A program made the translations under genes and the position numbers. Below, piece by piece: positions 1 through 12,234 of a DNA stretch of 64,000 bases (position 1 is the first letter of the stretch; the number at the start of each line of letters is the position of its first letter). The notes under the pieces were generated by a model. It was not told where the DNA came from, ran no database searches, and saw only the letters and a program-made list of their open reading frames with translations. This DNA is from Sclerotinia nivalis (Eukaryota > Ascomycota > Leotiomycetes > Helotiales > Sclerotiniaceae): the NCBI GenBank assembly GCA_029531795.1, contig JAPEIS010000014.1, forward strand, positions 1,922,001-1,986,000, given 5' to 3'.

Positions 1-2275
1 CCAAATGTCCGACACCGCTTCAAAGCACAAAGTACAAAACACTAATATACAATTAAAGCTCTAACTCTTTTTAATCCTATGATCTAATTTATTTCAAAGA
101 TGATAAATAATTTATTATTTAACAAAGAAAGTTGAAAATTGAAATTAAAATAATTTAAAAAGAAGTTTAGAAGAATCCAATCTAGTATAAAAGTTATTAT
201 CTTAATTTGAAAATTATATACTATTCTTAAAATTATTATTAATTTTATTTAAATAGAATATTCTAATAAATAATAATAAATATAAAATCAAACTCTATAA
301 AGTTCTATTTATTATAAGTTTCAAATTTTTATAGTAAATTACAAAGCTTGAATAATCAATTTTACAATTTGCTGATTTTCAAAACTTCACTTTTTCATTT
401 AACGGATAATCCTCTCTTAAATCAATAGTATATCGGATAGCTACTTCGGATTGTATTATCTTCTTCAGGACGCTTATTATTATTGTATTCATTATCAATA
501 TCTTTCCTATCCTCTTCAACGTTAAAAATGCCCTTCTAGTTGTTTTCACACTACTATATAAAAACACTATAGAAAAGTAGCAACTGCCCGGTGAGTCTTT
601 ACTCACGGGGGAAAATTTAGTATAAGCAACAATTATCCAAAACGAATTCATAAAAACAAAATACTCACAGAAGATTTACTTTTCTGGTCTATACTCCAAA
701 CCCAAAATTTTAAAAATCGAACAAATCTCATGTATGATGTGAAACATCTCCATATAACTGACCCAACGAAACTATCGTCCACAATGGATACCGTAAAGAA
801 TGATCCGTTGCAACCATTGCTAGAACAAATGCGTCCTGTGATTGATATCGCCGAATCAGACAGCGAGTGTTCTTTCCAAAGTTGCCCAAAAAGTTCTTAA
901 GGCAACGGACTTTTATTATCAGTATCCAAGTTCGCACCGTTTTGATCCGAATGGTAAGAAATCCAGAAATTCGAACCAAGCTATTGGAAAATTCGATCGA
1001 TCGATATTGCAAAGATCTTGCATGCCGGACATGTTTCGGAAATTGTAAGTGTAGGTAGTATTCTTCAAAGAAGAGATGGATATCGGTACAACCCCTTGTG
1101 GAGTCGGAGTTAACGACGTGTGCTTTTTAAAGTTTGGTAAAGTGATGTACACTAGGCAAACCAAAGAACAGTCCACAAATCCGCCGCAGTTGAAATCCGC
1201 GGTCTAACGCTCATCACTAGCAAATCAGTGATTGAGACTATAGCAGTACATTCTGCAGCAAATATTGACGCTGAAGTCAATGTATCCCATTTTTTATCAA
1301 GATATTGTGGAATCTCTAAATGCAAAGGACAGTATGGGTGAAGGGAAGAAGGATATCTGTTGCATTTGAAGTCATGATGACTTACCATGGAAGAGCATTT
1401 GAAATTGAGAGGTTAAATTTAAGTAGAACGCGAATCTAGAACATTTTAAGAGACGGAGACGTGACTCGAGAATTCGCTGTTGATTGGACAATGGGGAGCG
1501 ACACACTCCCCACCGGAAATTTATTTCACCGATTCACACCGCATTGGATGAAGTCAATACTACCTAATCAGGGGCTATGTACTTTCATCCACCTCTTATT
1601 GTACCAATGAGGAGGCTTCAGCATTTCGCCAGTTTTTATTCTGGGGGAGGGAAAGCCCCGGTGAGGACCATTTTTTTCTGATTTTACAGCCATAGATTCA
1701 GAATTTAAAATATTCGTTCTAATTGTAACTGATTACTTGAGAGGATGTTTTCATCCACTGTAAATCTACAAAGTAAACCGATCAAATGATATCGTCAGAT
1801 TTCTAAATTGATATTATTTAGACTTCTAACCCGGTTGATGGGCTTTAAAATTGACTCTCTCCAAGCTGGCAATTGGGTTACAAAAGGATCTTTTTCAAAA
1901 AATATGAGCATTTCCGTTATCAATCCAAGCGATTTCCTGCCTCCCAGCTGGACGAAATAAACCGCACACCCATTCGCATCCATCCAAGTTAGGTGATTCG
2001 TGTGTGCGTCTTTTCGTCCACAACGTATGAGTCATGTCTACCTGTTTGTCGATAGACCCGGGAATGGATAGGGGGCGGCTCTCTTCAGAGATAATATCTT
2101 TGAGGGAAAAACCCACTCTCACATACGCTCAATTAAAAGCCACAAAATCTTCTTTGACTGTTTCACCTCCTTGCTTTCCTTTTTATCTTTATTTTGACTA
2201 TCCTCCCTCCCTCTCTTACCATCGCGCCCTTCATCACTCCGCTCATCCCTTTACCGTTGATCACCTTCACCCAGT
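1..2275. other. AT-rich, gene-poor left edge with coding-like scraps
   Basis: The first ~720 bases are extremely AT-rich, with long runs of A/T and no credible reading frame. This is the composition expected of DNA decayed by repeat-induced point mutation, although no repeat copy is available here for comparison. Between about 785 and 1400 on the plus strand, short open stretches in shifting frames look coding-like: an ATG at 785 opens 38 codons, and another frame near 1180-1345 runs without stops. They do not join into a gene and match no family I recognise, so they may be remnants. From 1400 to 2275 I see nothing I can name. Confidence 0.35.
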
Positions 2276-3311
2276 TTAGACTCCAGTTTCCCCTTTTCTT
2301 TTTCTAGTTTCTCTATCTCTCTTTCCAACTTCCCTCTCAGTATTTTGCGCTCTTCTACTAGGCTCCCTCAGTTTCGAAGCTTCGAGCTCTCTTTGCATCG
2401 CTTCAATCTCGAAATTCAACTTCCTCATTTCTTTTTCGGCTTTTTCGAGTCTCTTATGCGCTTTACTTCCACGCTCATCGTTGTCCTCTTTTTTCTCACC
2501 CTTCTCATCTTTATCCTGTGACTTCCTCATTTTCTCCAATTGTTTCTCCCGCTCTTTCCTGGCCTTCTCGTCATTTTTAGATATCTGCTGCTTCACTTGA
2601 GCCGCACTCATCCTTGCCAATGTCGTCGTCTGTGGAGCAGGAGGAGGAACCTCAAATGTCAATTTCATATGGCTTAATCCCCTCCATACATCGTTGCAGA
2701 ACAGTAGCGTCCATCATTTCACTAGTCACAGAAGCCAAAGCAGATGCGTTAAGTAGCAACTTCAATACAATAGCCATGGCTTCCATCCTAGTAATTGAAG
2801 CTTGAAGTCCTCAGGGACTAAAGAATTTCGCATTTACATTTTGCATGTAAGTATCGGTTCTACTCTTGCTCACAGTCCCTAGTTTCGCAATAGCTTGAAC
2901 ACCTGTACCGGCGAGTTGGGCCCAGTGATGAGGTATCATGATTATTGCACCACCAACGAGATCGACGGCTTGTAGAGGTGGATTCGCTGTAGAGACAACA
3001 TTTAGATTATCGATGAATTTTAGTCCTCTCGGCATTTTCATATTAACCCATTGAAATCCACCCGCACGCTAAGAATCATGAGCGTCCCAAATATCCCTTA
3101 TCATAAATCTGTGTCTTTCAACCCCATTAAATACCTCCTTAATATAGGGCACCCCTTGAACCCCCAACTCATGATCTTGTCCTGGTATTAAATCCAGCTC
3201 GGGTCTCCTTATTACTGTTGCTAGAATCTTGATCAAGTTGGGGGAGTAGGGGTCTGGAGGGTATGGTGATAAGGAAGTTAAAGGATAGAGGCGGAACATA
3301 CAGTTGCCCAA
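2276..3311 (-). pseudogene. Broken hypothetical gene with a basic/acidic coiled-coil tail
   Basis: Reading on the minus strand, one frame runs from about 3311 to 2640 but is interrupted by TAG near 3069 and TGA near 2811. The peptide continues sensibly across both stops, with a hydrophobic segment (VDLVGGAIIM) after the first. Near 2640-2668 the frame shifts, and a long charged stretch follows to 2276, rich in Lys, Glu and Arg and likely helical (KAHKRLEKAEKEMRKL). Neither stop is flanked by a usable short intron. I do not recognise the family. A decayed gene is the simplest reading; a multi-intron gene with unusual splicing is the alternative. No clear start codon is visible upstream. Confidence 0.4.
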
Positions 3312-4606
3312 TACAATTTCCTACTTCGCCCGAAAACAGCAAAAGGGCCCTTCGATCTACAGGTACACCTTAAAATCACCAAGCCAGCGCTTGGAAATAT
3401 AGAAGTAGCATCGGGCCGACTTGAAGGATAGTGGGAAATGCGTAGGTTATTACCTGGTCAATTGATTCATTATATTAGATATATTAGTCAGAGGACTTGG
3501 ATCGGTGGGGGTGAGATCAAGGGTGATGTGTGTGTTTTTTATCTCTACTCTCTAAGCCCCTATACTGACTGTTCTTCTTTAATTTGCAATATTCTTTTTT
3601 GACCCTGTTCTTCTTATTCTCTGCCCAGTATATGAGGGTCGGAAATGAGGCGGGCTCTGCAAACCTGCAACAACCATTAGCAAAAGTCTCAAAGTCTCAA
3701 ACTCACATTAACAGCCACATACAAATACAAATACGATAATTCCTGAGTTTTTGCAAAATGTGATAGTATAGTTTTAGATGGGAATGCGTGAGAAATAGAG
3801 GTCAATGCACACGCATCAATATCCCATTTCTGCTGAGACGGAAAGAGAGGAAAGAGATGGGGGGTTATTTTCATTTCAAAGAGGAGGAGCTCTATTGGTA
3901 CCGCGTATGTATTGTGTATTAAATGCTATATATATTAGAGACAGGGAGCACATCGCAACACCCGGATTTCATTTCGCGCATTAAATGAACTCATAATCAC
4001 TACAAATTCCTAGCAAATATTTTGACTGATTATAGCAAGGTTAAACAAAACCTCAAAACCTTTATCATATTGTTTGAATAGTGCAGTATTATAGCATCTT
4101 AGCACGAGTGTCAATCGTGAAAATCCACTTTTCATTCAAGCTCGAAAATCTTAAAGATCTAGATCTACACCACTTCGCAAGTATATGTCAATAAACCCTA
4201 ATCGCCGATCAAGGTTTACAAAGAAGACGGTAGGTAGCCGAGTCGCGCGGAGATAAATCATAATCATCCCAACTTCGGGACGTCAACTTGCAGGTGTGCC
4301 TTAGAACCCAACAACTGAGCACAGAGCATGAACAGACAACACAATAAAGACTCCAAAAAATATCGTAGCTTTAAATTTTTACTAAATCCCTCCAACTGTG
4401 TTGGCAAACCGATATACAACATTCAGAAAAATAGAGGAACGAGAACGTGATCGTTCGTAATAATAAGTAGGTAATAAATAGTATTCCTCCCCAACATGTC
4501 CTCATTTGAAAACGCCAAAACTCTTGTATATATATACAGACACACCACGCCCGCTACAAAAAGAGTGATAAAACGTTGGGCTGGAAGCAAGGAAAAGAAA
4601 AAGTCG
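3312..4606. other. Intergenic, nothing recognised
   Basis: No supported gene. The right part, roughly 4200-4606, would be the 3' flank of the kelch gene. Short open frames here have no family resemblance and no intron signals that would extend them. Confidence 0.5.
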
Positions 4607-6805
4607 TTAAGTCGAATAATAGGTCTCGTGTATTGGGGCTATTTTTTTCGAGGTCATTCTTCCTAATGTTGAGTATGTTGGGGTAGGAGAGGCAGAAAAT
4701 ATAGTGCTTCCGCCGTCTAATTCCGTCGGCACTGGTGAAAATTGGTTTTGTTGAGAGTGTGGTGATGTTGGGCTGAAATGTTTCTGGTTCTGAGGAGGTG
4801 AATTTGGGTGGTGCCAATTACTAACATATGGTGGTACACCCTCGTCGTTCGGACTATATACCAGATTACCACCGGCATTGATGGTTGAATAGTTTCCTGA
4901 ATTCGAAATGGTCCCGGACAACTCGACTGCGTCAGGTGCATGTGAAGGCAGTACTTGGTATGCCGATGTACTTCCTTGCTGTGCAATATGAGGATTCTGG
5001 GGATCGTAATTGCGTTCGGGTCGTTGTGGATGCATTTTGGATGTATTTCCGGCATTATATGGAGACACAATTGGTACAGAAACCTCAGGTACGTGAGCAC
5101 GACTTTTACGGGTGCGAATGATGCAAAAGCATGCGGCTAAAAGGCCAACAATTCCTACGACGACTCCCACAACAATTCCAACGATAGCGGCGGAAGCTAA
5201 CTGAGTTCCAGAAGGCTTAGATATTGATGATCCGGTTGCGGTCGTAATAGCCCTAGTAGGCGTGCGATTTACTGCGGATGCTTTTTGTTGGAAATATACG
5301 TTCAAATCATTGTTTTGGAAACCAGCAGAAGGCGACTGCATGGTCGCACCACCTGTAGGACTACTTAATTGTCAGCATTATATTTCAACTCAATGGCTTT
5401 GAACACGTACGATCCACCCACGACAGATATTATGACTGAAGGTACGGCGTATGATGTAAGATTCGGTTGATATGTGTTCCACGGAAGCCCTTTAACCGGT
5501 TCGTTGAGATTGAGATTATGCGTACCCCAGGAATTCGGACTATCGCATGTAGACTGGTCAAGTGGGAACGATCCACCCACAATAAGCATCTGAGCTCCAT
5601 CGACAACATTGCAACTCAACATGTTGTGCGGTCTGGCATCACCTGGCGTATTTTCCCACCACTTAATCCATGTAAATGACGGAAGGCTGAGTATATAGAC
5701 ATCATCGAATCCTGAAGCGTTGGCTCCAAAGCCTGCACCACCATAGAGATAACTAAAAATGTCAGAAGATTTTATGGGTGATATGACGGCATAATCCTTA
5801 CATGTTGTAAGATGACTGGTCAGGTGCCCAGGTAGCACCTGCACAAAATCTCCTCCTATCTTCAGGGATATCTCCAGTCGCGTTTTGTGTATACCATTGA
5901 GAACTTTGGATGTCATAGACATGGATTTGATTCATCGGTGATGCTACTACAGTCTGGTTATTGTATGGTGTCTGGATACCGCCGAAATAGACAAGAACAC
6001 CAATGCGACTCGCCGGAAGATAAAGCATAACGCCCTCAGCTCTTCCGAATTGGTCTGGTCCTGTATTGTTTGTCCATGTTCCCATTTGATAATCATACTT
6101 GATCATACCGCTCGTTGCGATAGGAGGCCCACTCCATCCGGGAATCGAAGCATTGCTCTGCCATCCACCAAGCATATAGCCCTGCCCAAGATCAGAAATA
6201 CCCACTCCCATGCCATACGAAACGCTTGTAACACCGTTGTTAGGTGGTCCGAAATTCTCCCACTGATTATATAGTATGTCATATGAGTACAGATTAGGTG
6301 AACTTGGTGAAGTACCGAAATAATCGCCGCCGAATAGATAAAACCGTTTATTGACCTCATCGCCCCAAAGCACGCCTCCACTTACATCCGGTATCGAGGC
6401 ATTTTTCGAAAGATTTGCATGCAACTGAGGCATTCCTACCGCCGAAGGACTTGTGTCGAGATCGTTATACAAAAGCCAGGAGTCTGTCGTGCCGTCAGTA
6501 AAATATTCAACGAGCCTCTATTCTTCTTGTTGTGACAACATACTAGAGTAGTTCGAAGGGTTCTGTGATAATGGATTCCAATCAACCATTCCGCCATCAA
6601 TAAACAACTGTCGATCAATAACTGTTGTCTGATGTCCCCATCTTCTGCAAAAATCGTTCAGAGCATCCTTTTGTTGCCATGATGGCTGCACCCAGCATAG
6701 CAAGATAACCAGTATCGTATACACCGAGCCAGTCAAGTGTCCATTCCAAGAAGATACTGAGCTAGAACATCGTCGTCGCCCGGAAAGCTGTAATGAACTC
6801 GCCAT
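4607..6805 (-). CDS. Kelch-repeat cell-surface protein with one C-terminal membrane helix
   Basis: Four exons on the minus strand: 6805-6544, 6483-5802, 5752-5411, 5363-4607. They join to 680 codons with no internal stop. Intron 1 (6484-6543) starts GTATGT and has a CTGAC branch site; intron 2 is 5753-5801; intron 3 is 5364-5410. An N-terminal hydrophobic stretch (VYTILVILLCW) looks like a signal or anchor. The ectodomain (about residues 45-430) carries kelch-like blades (FIDGGMVDW, FYLFGGD, LYGGAGFG, LIVGGS) and many N-glycosylation sites. A helix at about residues 484-511 (IVGIVVGVVVGIVGLLA) is followed by a basic stop-transfer (RTRKSR) and a Pro/Asn/Gln-rich cytosolic tail. This architecture is common in filamentous ascomycetes, usually of unknown function. 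Beta-propeller binding at the surface is inferred. The ATG at 6805 is the first in the frame. Confidence 0.85.
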
Positions 6806-8252
6806 GTCTGAGTGCTTAAAGATTTAAATTCATCGACACTCTAGAGGGTGAGATATTAGGAAGAACCTGTGGTATAGGTAGATGATTGCAGCTGATCTAA
6901 AGATTAGAGAGAAGGATCCACAAGATGAAGATGACTGAAAGCAATTTCGCACAACAAGGCATCACGAAGGATTAATTCCGTCCTATATGTGTAATAATTG
7001 AGACTGATAGACTTTTCCTGCATGTTCTAGCGATTGGCACTCAGCCCTCCCGTGAAGCTGGGAGATACATAAGCCTCCATGTCAGGTTTAGGATACCTTG
7101 ACTTGACCGTGTTGAGATCACTTCTAGCCCTCAAACAAAGCTTTAATCCCTTGACGAGGTAACATTGAAATTGTACAATAATTGCTGTATGTAAGACTTT
7201 CGTGTCAAGCAGAAGTACCAATTAAGGGAAGAATCTCATTTTGAGGTAAGGCGCAGCTAAATGATGACATGACTGCAGGGGCCCACCGCATACCTCAGCT
7301 TGTACAGCAACACCAAAGTATATTCCACTATTTTCTTTTTGACACTGCTAACAATGGACTACACATTGTACAAGTACACGATGATTTGTTGGTATTCGAC
7401 TTCGACATCGAATCCGTATAGAATGGATCATAATGCAAAACACAAAATATGCACCCGCAAGTACCACATTCATTGCTCGAGTACATAGAAGATTCGATAA
7501 TAATTCCAAGTTTGTACCAGCTCAAACCCTGAAACATCGTGGGATCGCGCCATTCCTTCGTCTCCTACTTAATCATTTACCATGTGTGAGATAAGGATAG
7601 CAGAAGATTTTAACTAGAAGCCAAAAAAAAGAGAAGGATGAAAAGATTTGTAAAGGAGATTGTGGGGTCGAAGTCTTGGAGGAAGAAATCGAAGATGGAG
7701 ATGAACTAATTCCTACAATTCATATTAAATGGACGATTTCCCACTGTGATGAACAGGTTTTGCGACAGCTTTGGTTTCCAATGCAAGTGACAGATCTATC
7801 GAACGAGAATCGAAAGGGAACCAAAAATACCAGGTGTTGATTCTCTAAAGATTCTCATCGTAACAGCTAGAAGAATTCGGTCTAGAATTTGGTCTAGAAT
7901 GGGGGCTTGAATGAGTTGATGTTACTGTGCTAAACAAACATGTTGGCAAAGGACAAAAGTATAAAAAAAAGTACTTCTATGTACTTGTTCAATAGTGCGT
8001 GTGACTTTGTCCGGGATTATGCTGAATAAGCAAGCTTTATATAGGCCAGATCCGAGTTTTCATAACACATAGAATATACACACATATTGACTGCTCAATT
8101 GTAACACCTCAATAATTAAGCCGATAAAGGCTCCACTGCGTTGTACTTGTGCTCTAACCCGGAACATAGCCTGGCCTGAACCTGAATAGGCTAACGGATC
8201 AAAGAATTAGGAGTAAAAAGGTCGATTCAGAATAACCTGAACCTGACCTAAC
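6806..8252. other. Intergenic, nothing recognised
   Basis: This is the upstream flank of the kelch gene and sequence before the first solo LTR. Short open frames near 7027-7221 and 7300-7537 have no intron partners or family resemblance. Confidence 0.5.
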
Positions 8253-8437
8253 TGTCGGGATCATGGTCATATGATCGTATTAGATCATGTGACTTATAAG
8301 GGGCCGTGCGAACTTCTTTCTTAAATATATATTCAAGGAGCTCATTCTTTCAATACAGAATAGAAATAATCAAGAATAAGTTTTATCAAATAGACTAAAG
8401 TACTTTGCACTTTGAAACCTACCATTTGATACCAACT
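8253..8437. mobile_element. Small solo LTR (185 bp) with CTAAC target-site duplication
   Basis: The element starts TGTCGGGATC and ends GATACCAACT, and is flanked on both sides by CTAAC (8248-8252 and 8438-8442). Inside it are a TATA-like TTATAAG and an A/T-rich polyadenylation-like stretch. Its ends and layout match the second LTR at 51043-51354 (TGTCGGTATA ... GATACCAACA), so both probably belong to one retrotransposon family. The final base is T where CA is expected, which may be a mutation. No internal retrotransposon sequence flanks it. The CTAAC downstream lies in a short CTAAC-like repeat, which weakens the duplication evidence. Confidence 0.55.
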
Positions 8438-9287
8438 CTAACCTAACCTGTCCTACCCAACCCTTAGAGCCAATCCTTTTCCCGAAGTTACGGATCTATT
8501 TTGCCGACTTCCCTTGTGTCCTTATCTACGTTGTTACATTGTTCTATCCTCTACTAGTCTGAGCCTAATGACTCTGAAAATATCCTCACGTGATGTCTCA
8601 TTTGCCAAGCCTCCACCATTTTTCTTCCAATAAAGGTTGAAGGTATCGAAGTATCTCTAGCTCCATGAATACAACAACGCAGAGTATAACCACCAACATG
8701 GTACCAACAAGGTCCGCACATAAATACCATGTATATTTTGTTTTTTGTCGTATCATTATTTCATACTGCATTGCTTTGCGTCGTATTCTTGAACCCTAGG
8801 ATACTCCAACCGCTGGAAACATGATGTTTGTTTGTTTGTTCGTCATGCCAAGTAACTTCAAGTTCGAAAGAGCGCTGTAGGATTGATATAGCCTCAAAGT
8901 TAGAAGTCTTCTATCATATATGTTATCTCCTTCATATCCTCCACCTTTGTTTTTCACATACAAACACTATTATGTAACAAGCTTACCTCCAATTATAGAA
9001 TCATATATCCCCCAAGCCCGCAAGCGCTGGTGCGCGTAGATCCTTCGACTCCCATAACGAGGGTCTGCGGATAGGCTGACACTATTCTTGGCACTTCCTC
9101 ATAAAACCACCATCCCTCCCTGGAAATTAGGGTTGTACTCTGGTGCTTCAACCGGCTTTGCTCTTATGGTACTGGCCGTTTTTACATAGATATTATCTGT
9201 TTTGATTACGTTGCTCTATACCCTTGTTTATCGATTTCTCCACAATCCTTATACCCTTACCCGAATTAGTTCTTTTTATCTTCTAGA
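8438..9287. other. Intergenic / 5' flank of membrane-protein gene
   Basis: No gene seen. The last ~200 bases are pyrimidine-rich (CTTATACCC and similar tracts), as is typical of a fungal core promoter upstream of the ATG at 9288. Confidence 0.5.
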
Positions 9288-10548
9288 ATGTCTTATTCAT
9301 TTGCTTTCAATGATACCTCACAAGTTCTGAATCTCTTCTCCGAGTGGCTCTGCTGGTGCATGCTTTGGGCTGGTATCAAAGTCTATTCGTTTATTTCCCG
9401 GAAGAATATACCTCATGTCCGAGGAGATGATATTCAGGATGAATCAACAAGTCTTGCATTCTTTATTGTTGCATCTAGTGTCTGTGCATCAATCGTAGAG
9501 GTTAATTGGATACTGGTTTGTCCTTCATTGCTATCTTCGAGTTGTTACTCAGAGCCTAATACTTCCCGCAGCCATTTCTTACTCCAGCACTCTACTTTGT
9601 CTCTCGGAATAACTATGTCGATAATCATATTCTACCTAGCAATTCCAAATCCGAGAGATCAGAGTATCTGGAGAACTACAGCTACCATATGATTTTCTAC
9701 ATCCTTGTCGCCATTTCAACCAGTGTTCTATTTCTTCCCACGTCATCAAGCCCTGTCACTATTGGTCTTAGTCTCATTTTTCTCATCTGTCAAACGGCTA
9801 TCTATTGGCGTCTTAGTCTGTCCCAAACTGCGGATGCTGAAGTCCAGTCCCCACGTCAACTCTTTCTAAATCTTGAAGGAACATGCTGCTGGGTAGTTTG
9901 CTTCCTCACTATTATCCTCCTGGTTTCACAACAACAACCTCCTGAGATCACTAGTCTCTCGATCTACAGTATTCCCAAAGCTTTGCTATGGGTTGCTGTA
10001 ATATTCCTTGTGAGTTTTACATTGTTTTTGACAAAGCACCGTTCCTCCTACTAATAATCATCGTCACTAACACTAAATAGTGCAAGGAGGGTCACGCCTG
10101 CAGCTTGACTCTCATGTCTACCTTTGGGCTATCTACCTTATACATACACGTCATTCCCTCCCTGGCTCTCGCCACGCTATCATGTCTCTGTGCGCTTCTA
10201 GTCCTAGCACAAATCATATCCACCTTGCCTCGCAAATGTTCTACACGCCTCGTCATAGCCCTCTTCGCTACTTTCCCCATCGTTACACTTCTCTTCCGTT
10301 TCGGAATTCCCGAGACAACTGAGGCCTTTTCCGAATTAATGCATGGATCATTTTTTCAGACTAGCTGCGCGACCAAACAAGACATTGTGAGGAATGCTAC
10401 CGACATCGCTCAAGCAGTGATGGATGAGCCTTCTCGACTTGTAGCAGAATTTGGACCTAGAGAAGATCCAAAATCATGGCTAGATTCTATTTTGGTATTT
10501 TCGAAGTCATGCACAGATTCAAATCCTGTGACGGTCGAGTTACGATAG
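9288..10548 (+). CDS. Multi-pass membrane protein of unknown function
   Basis: Three exons (9288-9515, 9572-10009, 10081-10548) give 377 residues. The introns are 9516-9571 (GTTTGT..CAG) and 10010-10080 (GTGAGT, CACTAAC branch, TAG). Splicing intron 1 brings the downstream frame into phase and yields a smooth hydrophobic protein. The first ~290 residues hold about seven or eight hydrophobic segments, for example LAFFIVASSVCASIVEVNW and IFYILVAISTSVLFL, spaced by short loops. The last ~85 residues are soluble and mixed-charge. The general pattern recalls fungal integral membrane proteins and the membrane-spanning start of some ABC transporters, but no ATP-binding motif is present and the protein ends early. 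I cannot assign a function. Confidence 0.75.
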
Positions 10549-12234
10549 CATTTGTGTAATAGTTTCATTTTCTTTATATACTCGTACCATTTATTCTGTA
10601 CAAACACAAATCATCATCATAGATCATAGATGGCTTCACTGTTATGCTGAAAGCACTTTTCGCGGGGAAAGGTCAAAATATCACAAGATATTGAAGTCAG
10701 GATTTCCAACAGCCCGATTGCAGTCCTACAATAAAAAGGATTTCGACCATTGAATTTATTCAAAAATTGAAAACATGTTAAATTTTCGGATTTTATTGGA
10801 TATTGTATTGTATTTGAACATCCATGGCTTTTCACATATTAAGGAATTTTGATTGTCGAACCTTTTTCACATCGAGTCCTGCTCACCCAGAACCAAATAT
10901 ATTTCCATTACACATGTCAAAAGCTCTTTTATCTTGTATCCTCGGCACATTTTCCGGACCATAACCCGGAACATATTCCCTGCTCCAACGCGTCTCTCAA
11001 TTGTCACGACTTCCTCGCCCCCAAAAGCCCCCATTCCCTAATGCGGGTACGAAGTTGTACCTGAATCCTTCTCGCTTATTCACAAATCCACGCGTCGGGT
11101 TGAAAGTTAGCTTACTAAGAGATATGCACGCCTATCACACTCCATACTACAAGGATTCGAGTTACGAGATTAGATGCATACTCGATTCAATTAGTATACT
11201 AGGCAGGCAAAGGTAAATACATCGATATTCGGAAGGTGGTGTTCTCAACTTTCCAACTTCCAACCTCGAATGAATGGGGAGTCAATTGACCCCCAAAAAT
11301 CCTTCAACCGCGAATGCCACAGCATACCGTGTACATCAAACTTGATGACTCTCACTTGCGGCAAAGCAAGGCAAAGTAATCGTACTACTCGAAAGCTCGA
11401 ACGGCTCGAACGAGCGAGTGATTGCAAAGTATCACAGCGCACAGTTTCGCATCCAGTCGTGCATTGTGTAAGCACGGATACCGCACGCAATCGAGATTAT
11501 ACAATGGAGCGGACGGAAAATTTGGTAAATTTTCTCCGTCCGTCGATATATTAGGTGTGATCATCGTTTCTTGGATAGTGTAGTTTCCTGTGAAAGTAGG
11601 CAAAAAACTTTTCCACTGAATATACAATTAGATCTTGGGATTAGTCTGATTAATGATGTGCCGATGTATCACGAGATTCAGTTTTCATGCTGCAATGATA
11701 TCTATTAACAACATAAATCGTACAAGTGCCTCGGCCCATACTGATGTGGTATGCTTATCGAATCTCAATCAAGGCTGTCTCAAGAGTTATCCTGCAAACC
11801 TGTGGGGATTCTTATATACATGGTGTTTTATATGCATGCTAAATGAACGGGTGAAGGGAAGAGTTGGGGTTTGTGCTAAGGTGAGGATGACTTTAATATA
11901 TTAAGGGTACCGCATCGACTTCCGCTGCATGTTTGCCTGGAATTATGGGATCAAAGATATACTGGATGAAAAGAGGCGTCTGCAAGAGCCTGATGCAATG
12001 CTTGCCTGGTCATGGGAGCAGGCACGTGTCTGGAAAATTTTCCTCCTGTCTTTTCTGAGATCTCCGATGGATGAATGCTTGATCTAGAGTACAAGTTTTC
12101 AAGTGGGAATTTTCGCAAGCTCATTCATAATATTACTGAGGAAAGATGAGTCCATTAATCAAACTAGATCAACTCCTTCCACCTCCACACTTTACTAATA
12201 TACCTCCTCTTCATGGCCCATTCATAGAAAACGC
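10549..12234. other. Intergenic, nothing recognised
   Basis: No supported gene in ~1.7 kb. Overlapping short frames on both strands at 11245-11627 lack introns, start context and any family resemblance. Confidence 0.5.

Noticed and set aside
6484..6543. In-frame stop in the kelch gene suggesting a pseudogene
   Set aside because: The stop lies inside a well-formed 60-nt intron with GTATGT, CTGAC branch and CAG; removing it restores a conserved junction.
8100..8538. A 439-bp LTR candidate with TGTAACA/TGTTACA ends
   Set aside because: The terminal inverted repeats are perfect, but there is no flanking duplication. A smaller element inside it (8253-8437) has flanking CTAAC repeats and ends that match the LTR at 51 kb.
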